Positions 1-6,712 of a stretch of 63,630 nt of DNA are shown one piece after another. Source of the stretch: CAZKXX01 sp964556705. GTDB taxonomy: Bacteria > Acidobacteriota > Terriglobia > UBA7540. Location: the NCBI GenBank assembly GCA_964556705.1, contig CAZKXX010000006.1, positions 1-63,630 of the forward strand, written 5' to 3'. Each line of letters starts with the position of its first letter. The first letter of the stretch is position 1. Position numbers and translations under genes: made by a program. The notes under the pieces were generated by a model. It had not been told where the DNA came from. It did not search any database and saw nothing but the letters and a program-made list of their open reading frames with translations.

Positions 1-789
1 GTCGAAATAGCGGCCGCCGTCACGTGACGTTGAGACTACGATGTCGCGGATATCGCCGTCAAAAACCTTGCGCCAGGCGATGTGAACTTCGTCTTGCGGG
101 CCAAAAGCGATTGCCGGACGGCAGCAAGGGCAAGCACTTCGAGCCACTTCCCTGTTGGGCTCGAAGCTGGCGCCGCGGTCCGTGGAGCGCGCCAGATAGA
201 CCGAGAAAGTTCCCGGGCCAGCCTGACGACCGTCGAGCCAGACGGCGTAAACCGTGCCATCCGGAGAAACGCGCAAGTTTGAAAAGATATTGGGAGAAGC
301 ATCGGCTTTGTCGGGAACCTGAATGGGTGATTCGAAGCTTCTACCGAAGTTAACGGACCGGGCGAACATCAGGTCCGTCCCGCCTTTTTCGCGGCGCTGT
401 TCCCAGAGGGCGTAGATTTCGGTTGCGCCAAAGGCAAGCGAGGGACTGTTCTCCCCGTGGGAGATAACTTCGGCGCCCGCATCGGTGACGGGAACCGGCT
501 CACCGAAGCTGTCTCCTCCGTTGTGGGATGCGAAGAGGCCGAGCCGCGTGGGGTTTGGCCCCCCGTACAGGGCCAGCATGTAGATGGTCCCGGAGGGGTC
601 GGCGGCCAGCCGAGGATGCATGGAACCGCCCGGCGCGACCTCACGGAGAACTTGTCGTGGCCGCGCTTCGAACTCGGCCGGCGGTCGCGGGGGACTCCCA
701 CACGCCGTAAAGAGGAAAAGAGCACAGAGGCCGGCCCCGGCCGGCGCGCGACCTGAAGCCCACTTTCGACCAGGCAGATTTGGTTTCAT
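1..789 (-). CDS. Asp-box (BNR-repeat) lipoprotein, C-terminus cut by window edge
   Basis: The frame is open for 263 codons from an ATG at 789 to the window edge, so the C-terminus is missing. The N-terminus has a basic start, a hydrophobic stretch and a lipobox-like LFTAC, which suggests an envelope lipoprotein. At least four Asp-box motifs follow (SHNGGDSF, SVNFGRSF, STDRGASF, SRDGGRYF), as in sialidase-type six-bladed propellers. A CPCC motif near residue 222 could bind metal or form disulfides. Its ATG shares one base with the TGA of the upstream TonB receptor (TGATG), so the two are probably translationally coupled. Asp-box propellers often bind rather than cleave glycans, and no sialidase active site can be judged from this fragment. 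The function is therefore inferred only as a surface partner of the receptor. Confidence 0.8.
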   Translation of the reverse strand, partial: MKPNLPGRKWASGRAPAGAGLCALFLFTACGSPPRPPAEFEARPRQVLREVAPGGSMHPRLAADPSGTIYMLALYGGPNPTRLGLFASHNGGDSFGEPVPVTDAGAEVISHGENSPSLAFGATEIYALWEQRREKGGTDLMFARSVNFGRSFESPIQVPDKADASPNIFSNLRVSPDGTVYAVWLDGRQAGPGTFSVYLARSTDRGASFEPNREVARSACPCCRPAIAFGPQDEVHIAWRKVFDGDIRDIVVSTSRDGGRYFD

Positions 790-3110
790 CAGAACCTCCA
801 TCTCAATCCGGCGTGGAGGGAGCGGCCGGCCGAAGGCTCGAAGAAGCGCCCGAGCGCGTTATCCACCTGCACGGAGCCCGAGTAGAGCCGGTCGGTGAGG
901 TTCGCTGCCTCGAAATAAAGCGTCGCGCGGCGAAGGTCGTAGCCTGCCCTCACGCTCAGCACCGCGTATTTGTCGTTTCTTGCCGTATTGGCGCTGTCCA
1001 TGAAGTAAGTGGCCGGCGACCAGTCGAGCAGCGGGGCCAGCCACAATCCCCTCGGGTGGTGATAGCGGAGTTCGCTCCGCACCAGATGTCGCGGCGCGCC
1101 GGCGAGGAAGTTGTTGCCGAAGTCCGGGTCGTCGCGGAAGCGGAAATGCGACCACGTGTAGGCCGTCCGCCAGGTCAGCCGGTCATTCGCGCCGAAGAGC
1201 TGCTCCTTCAAGAGAGTCGTCCCGCCCAGCTCCAGGCCGCGGTGTCGCGTGCCGGACGCGTTGCGGTAACTCGGAATTGTGAAGGGCGCTCCCGGGAAGG
1301 GCTGGACGTTGAGGTTGATGATCTCGTTCGAGATCTCGACGTCGAAAAAGGCCGCGTCCCACTGCGCGCGGCTTCCCAGCCGGCCTCGCGAGCCGAATTC
1401 AAACTGCCAGGCATCCTGCGCCTGGAGGTCGAGGAAACCGGGCGCGCCAAAGCTGGTGAGCTCGAGCAGCAGCGGCGGTTCGTAGCTGCGGCTGACGTTG
1501 CCGAAGAGCTGGACGGCTTCGGCGGCCTGCCAAACGAAGCCGACTTTTGGCGAGAAGGCGCTGAAGCGGCGCTCGTCGGAGCGGTCGCCGTCGGCAAGAA
1601 ATTTGTCGTCGAATTTTCTTTGCGCCCAGTCGGCGCGGCCGCCGACGACGAAGGTGAAAGCGCGCGCCAGATCGAGCTGGTTCTCGAAAAAGACGCCGTA
1701 GTTTCTCGCTTCGGTCCCGAAGAGAGCCGTGATCGGCCCGCGCTGTCCCGCCAGGTTCTGGAAACGGCGCTCGCCGGTCGTGCCCACCTGGGGCGTGAAG
1801 CCGATGACGAAGCGGTTGGCCCGGCCTCCGAGCCTGCGTTCGGCGCGGTAGTAGAGCTCGCCGCCGAAGTTGCGCGCGTCCTGGTCGAGCACCTGGAAGA
1901 TGGGGTGGTCCATGTCGCGGTACTGGCCGTAAAGCGAGACGGCCAGGTCGTCGTCCTCGCCCACGCGCTGCCGGAGGGTCACGGCGAGACGGCCGTAGTT
2001 ATAGAAGCGGCCCCAGTCCTGCGCGACGTTCGTGGGATTGGCCTGCCGGGGGTCGGCGAAAAACTCCTCGCGCGTCAGCGCGCCGGGGAGCCTTTCGGCC
2101 ACGTTGGCATAAATCAGGTCGAAGCGAAGCTCGGTGCGGTCGGTGAGCTTCCAGCCGAGGTTTGAAAGCCATCGCTGGCGTCCCTGGTTGCTGTGCTCGC
2201 GATAACCGTTGTACTCGGTGTCGGAGAGGCTGAGGTAATAGCTCAGCGGACCGCGCACTCCTCCCGAAGAAAGCTGGCCCCTGAAGTAACCGAACGAACC
2301 GCCTTCGGCGCGAAGCTGAAGGGGAGAAGCCGTCTCACCCGTGTGCGTGACGAGGTTGAGGGCGCCGCCCATCGAGTTGCCGCCAAAGCGCAGGGCGTTG
2401 GCGCCCTTCCAGACCTCGATGCGCTGCGTGGCGGCAAGGTCAATCGCCTCGAAATCGGAAAACCCGTCAGCGTCCTGGTAAGGGATGCCGTTCATCAGGA
2501 TGTTGAGCCCGCGCATGTGGAAATTGTTGCGCAGGCCGGAGCCGCGGATCGAGAGCTGGCTTTCGTCCGAGCCGAAGCGCGACTGCGCCAGCACGCCCGG
2601 GGCGAAAGCCAGAACGTCCTGGAGATGGGCGGCCCGCGTCTGCTGGATTTCTTCCGGAGCAATGAGCGTCGTCCCGCCCGGAACGCGTTCGAGCGTCACG
2701 CGCGCCGTTTCCGTCGGCTCGGTGACGGTGATGACCTGGACGATGGGAAGGAGCCGGAGCTCGAAATCGGCCCGTGCGGGCGCAGCCCCCGCAAGGGAGA
2801 TTTCGCGGACCGATTCCTGGAAACCCGGAGCTGTTGCCGTCACGCGGTAAGCGCCCGCGGGAAGGTTGGGGAGAGAATATCGTCCCTCCGGTGTGGTGAC
2901 GGTCTCTCGTCGCTCGTCAGTCTGAACGCGGGTCGCCCGGATTCGCGCCCCGGCGAGCGGCGCACCCGTCGGGTCGGTCACCACGCCGTCCAGGGTTGCC
3001 CGCGGCGCCTGCGCGGGCAGAAGCGCCGCGTCCGGCGCGGCCGCCAGACCGAAAACAACCAGCGCCACGCGCAGCCAGCGCATCGCTCGAACCAAACTTG
3101 CCTTTTGCAT
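789..3110 (-). CDS. TonB-dependent outer-membrane receptor
   Basis: About 773 residues. A signal peptide (MQKASLVRAMRW plus a hydrophobic core ending LLPAQA) precedes a carboxypeptidase-regulatory-like domain (LDGVVTDPTGAPLAGARI), then a plug domain (TRAAHLQDVLAFAPGV, SIRGSGLRNNFHMRGLNILM) and a 22-strand-type barrel ending in the aromatic RWRF typical of outer-membrane proteins. I chose the ATG at 3110 because GGAGG lies a few bases upstream and the signal peptide follows directly; an in-frame start 60 bases further up would add a non-signal extension. It is the second gene of a unit headed by a Cys/His-rich secreted protein and overlaps the Asp-box lipoprotein downstream. Family knowledge says energised import of a chelate or small ligand. 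The Cys/His-rich neighbour suggests a metal, but the substrate is not shown. Confidence 0.92.
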   Translation of the reverse strand: MQKASLVRAMRWLRVALVVFGLAAAPDAALLPAQAPRATLDGVVTDPTGAPLAGARIRATRVQTDERRETVTTPEGRYSLPNLPAGAYRVTATAPGFQESVREISLAGAAPARADFELRLLPIVQVITVTEPTETARVTLERVPGGTTLIAPEEIQQTRAAHLQDVLAFAPGVLAQSRFGSDESQLSIRGSGLRNNFHMRGLNILMNGIPYQDADGFSDFEAIDLAATQRIEVWKGANALRFGGNSMGGALNLVTHTGETASPLQLRAEGGSFGYFRGQLSSGGVRGPLSYYLSLSDTEYNGYREHSNQGRQRWLSNLGWKLTDRTELRFDLIYANVAERLPGALTREEFFADPRQANPTNVAQDWGRFYNYGRLAVTLRQRVGEDDDLAVSLYGQYRDMDHPIFQVLDQDARNFGGELYYRAERRLGGRANRFVIGFTPQVGTTGERRFQNLAGQRGPITALFGTEARNYGVFFENQLDLARAFTFVVGGRADWAQRKFDDKFLADGDRSDERRFSAFSPKVGFVWQAAEAVQLFGNVSRSYEPPLLLELTSFGAPGFLDLQAQDAWQFEFGSRGRLGSRAQWDAAFFDVEISNEIINLNVQPFPGAPFTIPSYRNASGTRHRGLELGGTTLLKEQLFGANDRLTWRTAYTWSHFRFRDDPDFGNNFLAGAPRHLVRSELRYHHPRGLWLAPLLDWSPATYFMDSANTARNDKYAVLSVRAGYDLRRATLYFEAANLTDRLYSGSVQVDNALGRFFEPSAGRSLHAGLRWRF

Positions 3111-3318
3111 AAGTGCCTCCTCGCAGAAATGAAAGGACGGGGCGCCACGTGATCCGACACAAGCAATCACGCGCGACCGTCGGAAAGACTGATTCCTCGG
3201 CTCCGCGGCCCTCTGCGCGAAAGCAAAGCCAGAGGCTCATGCCCAGGCGGACGCGGAGAGAAAAAACACGCCGACGCCCCCGAAGCAGAGGGACACCGGA
3301 AACCGGGCAGACGTGGTC

Positions 3319-3678
3319 TCAGGAATTCAAGCGAGGAGGGGGATCTTCAGGACTTACGAAGCCGGCAACGCAACTCATGCGTCCATCGGAACGGGGAAGA
3401 TTCGATGGAGAAAAGCAGGGCGAAAAATCCCGTTCCACGGGCACGTCGAGTGATTGCTTGCTGAGGTGGTTGAGACGCGCCTCGGAGGACTCGATGGAGC
3501 AGCGGCCGCCGTTCGACATGGCGCACATTGCGGCGTGGCCCGAGGCGTGCTCGTGGCCATCGCATGGGCAGACCTTCGGCGGGCACGCGCACGCCTCGAC
3601 CGCCGCCTCGGCCGGCTCGTACCGGGCCAGCGGCGCGAGGAAGGAGACTAGAATCAGTCCCGCGACGGCTCGGCGCAT
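3319..3678 (-). CDS. small secreted Cys/His-rich protein, putative metal binder
   Basis: 119 residues with a clear signal peptide (MRRAVAGLILVSFLAPLARY). The mature start is rich in Cys, His and Met: CACPPKVCPCDGHEHASGH, then AMCAM and GRC, with two further cysteines later. The family is not recognised. The composition resembles small periplasmic copper- or zinc-binding proteins encoded next to TonB receptors. It is the first gene after an extended -10 promoter at 3720-3728 and lies about 210 bases upstream of the receptor start on the same strand, so it likely heads the operon. The ribosome-binding site is weak. That it is a real gene is supported by the signal peptide, the position and the promoter; the metal role is inference. 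Confidence 0.65.
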   Translation of the reverse strand: MRRAVAGLILVSFLAPLARYEPAEAAVEACACPPKVCPCDGHEHASGHAAMCAMSNGGRCSIESSEARLNHLSKQSLDVPVERDFSPCFSPSNLPRSDGRMSCVAGFVSPEDPPPRLNS

Positions 3679-3719
3679 GGATTTGGGATGCTGCTCGATG
3701 CCCTGAGTTACAGGAATTG

Positions 3720-3728
3720 ATTATACCA
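3720..3728 (-). promoter_or_regulatory. extended -10 promoter for the Cys-rich/TonB/Asp-box unit
   Basis: On the minus strand the sequence reads TGGTATAAT, which is a TGn extension plus a consensus TATAAT at 3720-3725. No good -35 is present, as expected for an extended -10 promoter. The predicted start near 3713 leaves a leader of about 35 bases before the ATG at 3678. It lies directly downstream of the terminator of the preceding gene. Confidence 0.6.
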
Positions 3729-3741
3729 GCCTTCAGCGGGA

Positions 3742-3783
3742 AGAAAAAGAAAGCCTGGCGGCGAACCCGTGACGCCGCCAGGC
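3742..3783 (-). terminator. intrinsic terminator of the Clp-N gene
   Basis: A perfect 10-bp inverted repeat (GCCTGGCGGC at 3753-3762 with GCCGCCAGGC at 3774-3783, 11-base loop) is followed on the minus strand by a T-rich run, TTTCTTTTTCTT. It sits about 90 bases past the Clp-N stop codon and separates that gene from the next unit. Confidence 0.85.
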
Positions 3784-3875
3784 CGGTTGTTCCCGCTCAC
3801 ATGGAGGAAACAACGCCATGGGCAGGCAAGGCCTGCCAGTTGAGTTATCGGCGGGCGGGCTGGAGGGCTTGAGGG

Positions 3876-4664
3876 TTAATCCGGGGTCGAATCGTCGTCT
3901 GTTTCGGGATTCAGGTAGTCCTCGTAGCAGTCCGCGCAGACCCAATCCAGGCCGTTCGTGAATGCCTTGGCGGGACCGGCTGGCGGCAGGGCGGGAAGGT
4001 CCTTCCAGCAAATCACGCAGTGGTAGTTTGCCCAGCCATTTCGCGAGAGATCGAATCTTTCGCGATCGAACTCACCACCCTGGTAGAGCATCGCCCGTCC
4101 GGAGGCTCTCTCCACTAGCGCGTCGCGCGGCGGGCAGGCTTCCTCGCGCCAGAAACGTCTGGCGAGGACCGCCGCAGCGTCTGGTCTTGTCTGTTCCTGG
4201 GGGCCAGCCTGTGGCTCCGTCGGGGTGCCTTCTTTCTCCCACCCGATTCCCCCTGCGGCGACCCTGGCGCCTTCGAGCGTCACCCCGTACCGATTCAGAA
4301 TCTCCGCGGCCACGCAGCGCTTTTCGCGCAGCAGCCCGAGCACAAGGTGTTCCGGCCCGATTTGGCGACGGGAAAGCCATGTTGCTTCCTCGGCTGCATA
4401 AGGAAGAACGCGTTTACATTCCTGCGAGAGCGGCATCTCCACGGCGGTGGAAATGGGTTGCAGCTTCGGCGTTCGCTCTTCGATGGCCTTGCGAATTTCC
4501 GCCCGGCGCTTTCGAAGGCCGAGTTTCCCCATGAATTCGCGGTCCTCCCGCAGAAGACCCAACAGGATATGCTCCGTCTCAATGAAAGGTGTCCCGAACT
4601 GGCTGGCCTCATATCGCGCGAAGAAGATGACCCGGCGGGCTTTTTCGGTGTAACGCTCAAACAT
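3876..4664 (-). CDS. Clp N-terminal-domain protein with C-terminal zinc ribbon
   Basis: 262 residues. The first ~150 form a double Clp-N repeat: MFERYTEKARRVIFFARYEA and FIETEHILLGLLRE in the first half, IGPEHLVLGLLREK in the second. This is the substrate/adaptor-binding domain of ClpC/ClpA. No AAA+ module follows. A variable linker leads instead to a four-cysteine motif (HCVICWKDL ... WVCADCYEDYL), a likely zinc ribbon. The ATG at 4664 has GAGGAG eight bases upstream, so the nine codons before it are probably not translated. Stand-alone Clp-N proteins are thought to bind Clp substrates or cofactors; the zinc-ribbon fusion suggests an adaptor role in proteolysis, which is inference. Confidence 0.82.
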   Translation of the reverse strand: MFERYTEKARRVIFFARYEASQFGTPFIETEHILLGLLREDREFMGKLGLRKRRAEIRKAIEERTPKLQPISTAVEMPLSQECKRVLPYAAEEATWLSRRQIGPEHLVLGLLREKRCVAAEILNRYGVTLEGARVAAGGIGWEKEGTPTEPQAGPQEQTRPDAAAVLARRFWREEACPPRDALVERASGRAMLYQGGEFDRERFDLSRNGWANYHCVICWKDLPALPPAGPAKAFTNGLDWVCADCYEDYLNPETDDDSTPD

Positions 4665-4728
4665 GCGGTGCTCCTCGGAAGGGTGGCTCAAGCGATTCTA
4701 CGATTTCCTCCCCGGAAGAACAAACAAT

Positions 4729-4763
4729 CCACGGACCACGAACGACGGACCACGGATTACGGG
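4729..4763. repeat. degenerate heptanucleotide tandem repeat, five units
   Basis: Five consecutive 7-mers read CCACGGA, CCACGAA, CGACGGA, CCACGGA, TTACGGG. They lie in the divergent spacer between the Clp-N gene and the porin. This is one of at least nine blocks in the window with a 7-base period but different core words. Confidence 0.75.
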
Positions 4764-4943
4764 CTCGTCTCCCATTTATGCGTCCCATAAACGCCACTTA
4801 CCGAAATCCTGTTTATCTCCCAGAGAAATTTAATTTGTTTGACGGATTCTCGCTGCGGCCCGTAGCCTCAAAGGGCTGGCACACCAAGCGTCCCGAGTTT
4901 CCCGCCGTGCGGGGCCCGGGTGCGCTGAAGGGGGAGAAAGAGA

Positions 4944-6254
4944 ATGGACCCGATGAAAAAAACGAGCATGTCACTCCGAGCACTTCTGGGGGGAATGGTG
5001 ATCCTGGCCGGCCTCTCCGCGCCCTCGCTGCGAGCCGAGACGCCGGCGTCTGACACGGAAGCGAAACTGGAAGCGCTGCAAAAGCAGATTGAGGCGCTCC
5101 AGGCGGAAGTGGCCGAAACGCGGCGCCAGATGGAGGCGGCGAAGGCAAGTCCAGCCGCAACCCCGGCCGCCGAACCCGCTCCGGCTCCGGCGGGCGCGCC
5201 CGCGGCGGCTCCGGAGGAAGGCGGCAAAGGTTTTCTGGGCTCGACCAAAATCACCGGCCACGTCGATGGCTTCTACACCTACAACTTCAACCATCCACGC
5301 TCGCGGGTGACCGATTTCCGGACGTTTGACAGCGCCTCGAACCAGTTCTCGCTCAACCTGATGAAGCTGCAATTCGAGAAGACGCCGGAGGTGAACAACA
5401 GCCGGCTCGGTTACCGCCTCTCGTTCGGTTACGGCGAGGCGATGAACGTCGTAAATGGCACGGACCCGGCGGGGCTCGGCTTCTCGCAGTACCTCTACGA
5501 AGCCTACTTCTCCTATCTGGCTCCCGTCGGCGCCAACGGCCTGATGGTGGATTTCGGAAAGTTCGTGACGCCGCACGGCGCCGAGCTGATCGACTCGCAC
5601 GAAAACTGGAACTATTCGCGGGGCATCCTGTTCGGTTACGCGATCCCGTTCTACCACTTCGGTCTTCGCTCGACCTACGCGTTCAACGACAAGGTCTCCG
5701 TGACGGGCTATCTGGTGAACGGCTGGAACAGCATCGTGGATAACAACACGGGCAAGACCGTGGGGGTTTCGTTGGGGCTTCAGCCGCACAGCAAAGTCAG
5801 GCTCACCACCAGTTACATGGCCGGCCCCGAGCAGGAGGACATGAACCGCGGCTGGCGGCAACTGAGCGATTCCGTGCTGACCATCAACGCCACGGACAAG
5901 CTGGCGTTCATGTTCAACTACGATTATGGCACTGAGCGCTTCGCCGACCTGAACGCCGTCACCAAGTGGCAGGGTCTGGCGAGTTACGTCCGCTACGCCT
6001 TCAACGATGACTATGCCGTTGCCGCGCGCTACGAGTGGTACAACGACCCGGAAGGGTTCACGACCGGCATGCGGCAGCAACTGAAGGGATTTACCGGCAC
6101 CTTCGAGCGGCGGATCGCCAAGAAGCTGGTCACGCGGCTCGAGTTCCGGCACGATTACTCGAACGAGCCCGCGTTTACCAAAGGCGATCTGCCCCACAAC
6201 AAACAGACCACGGTGGCGGCGGGCCTGATGTACGCCTTCGACATGGGTGAGTGA
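4944..6254 (+). CDS. outer-membrane beta-barrel porin (OmpL-like, BBP2 type)
   Basis: 436 residues. A signal peptide (MSLRALLGGMVILAGLSAPS) is followed by a short coiled coil (about residues 34-60, KLEALQKQIEALQAEVAETR) and an Ala/Pro linker, a layout seen in porins whose N-terminus trimerises or contacts peptidoglycan. From about residue 100 the protein is a long barrel with repeated aromatic girdle segments: GHVDGFYTYNFNHP, VDFGKFVTPHGAELIDSHEN, KGFTGTFERRIAKKLVTRLEF, ending VAAGLMYAFDMGE. The DFGKF...PHGAE block is characteristic of the BBP2 porin family. GGGGGAG precedes the ATG at suitable spacing; a second ATG nine bases later is an alternative start. The likely role is passive diffusion across the outer membrane, substrate unknown. 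It is monocistronic. Confidence 0.85.
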   Translation: MDPMKKTSMSLRALLGGMVILAGLSAPSLRAETPASDTEAKLEALQKQIEALQAEVAETRRQMEAAKASPAATPAAEPAPAPAGAPAAAPEEGGKGFLGSTKITGHVDGFYTYNFNHPRSRVTDFRTFDSASNQFSLNLMKLQFEKTPEVNNSRLGYRLSFGYGEAMNVVNGTDPAGLGFSQYLYEAYFSYLAPVGANGLMVDFGKFVTPHGAELIDSHENWNYSRGILFGYAIPFYHFGLRSTYAFNDKVSVTGYLVNGWNSIVDNNTGKTVGVSLGLQPHSKVRLTTSYMAGPEQEDMNRGWRQLSDSVLTINATDKLAFMFNYDYGTERFADLNAVTKWQGLASYVRYAFNDDYAVAARYEWYNDPEGFTTGMRQQLKGFTGTFERRIAKKLVTRLEFRHDYSNEPAFTKGDLPHNKQTTVAAGLMYAFDMGE

Positions 6255-6483
6255 TTCCGGTTTCGCCGCGCGAGGCCGGCTCGGTCGGCTCCTCCCGCGG
6301 GTTAGGTTTCGCCGGGCGAGTCCTGACCGTTCGAGGCGCGCCCTGCGGAAAGTGTGGGACCCGGTCCGGGGCAGAATCCCAAACTTCCCCCACGACCAGC
6401 CCCCGGGCCGGGACCCGCCTAAGAAGCCGCTCCATGCCCACCTCTTGCCGCTTCCGGCTCCCCCGGCCCGGCTCGCGGAGTCC

Positions 6484-6512
6484 TTGACGCCTGTCGTCCT
6501 CTGCTGTATAGT
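6484..6512 (+). promoter_or_regulatory. sigma-70-type promoter for the GGDEF/HD-GYP gene
   Basis: TTGACG (6484-6489) and TATAGT (6507-6512) are separated by exactly 17 bases. Each hexamer differs from consensus at one position. The predicted start near 6519 leaves a 5' leader of about 194 bases before the ATG at 6713. Confidence 0.75.
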
Positions 6513-6618
6513 CGGCTGCCAAGTGCAGTTCTTGATTGGGCGGGAAGAGGGGCCCGTCCAGAAGTTATTTCTATTAAGGTTTTTTCCGCACCCGTCGAGT
6601 CCGCGCCAGGCGAAGGGA

Positions 6619-6682
6619 CGGAAAGTGGGTCCGGCTTTCCGGGGCCGAGCCCAGCAAGTGGGGCTGGTGGCAACCTCCCGCC
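6619..6682 (+). promoter_or_regulatory. structured 5' leader with three tandem hairpins
   Basis: Three adjacent inverted repeats lie between the promoter and the start codon: CGGAAAG/CTTTCCG (6619-6625 with 6635-6641), AGCCC/GGGCT (6648-6652 with 6661-6665) and GGTGG/CCGCC with one G-T pair (6666-6670 with 6678-6682). The array ends about 30 bases before the ATG and could affect ribosome access. I do not recognise a named riboswitch; the cyclic-di-GMP GEMM core is not evident. Confidence 0.4.
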
Positions 6683-6712
6683 ATCTGCCCGGACACCTGG
6701 AGAACGCGGACG

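Larger units (their letters stand above)
6255..6712. other. 458-bp spacer with promoter and leader of the GGDEF/HD-GYP gene
   Basis: No convincing gene is visible in this GC-rich spacer; open frames here run in from antisense shadows. The first ~225 bases have no recognisable signal apart from GC-rich short repeats. The second half holds the promoter at 6484-6512 and a leader of about 194 bases with three consecutive hairpins, annotated separately. Confidence 0.6.

Noticed and set aside
1..789. True sialidase
   Set aside because: Asp-boxes alone do not show sialidase activity; the fragment lacks the arginine triad evidence.
780..2165. 461-codon plus-strand frame opposite the TonB receptor
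   Set aside because: No recognisable motif, and it is antisense to a receptor with plug, barrel and signal peptide.
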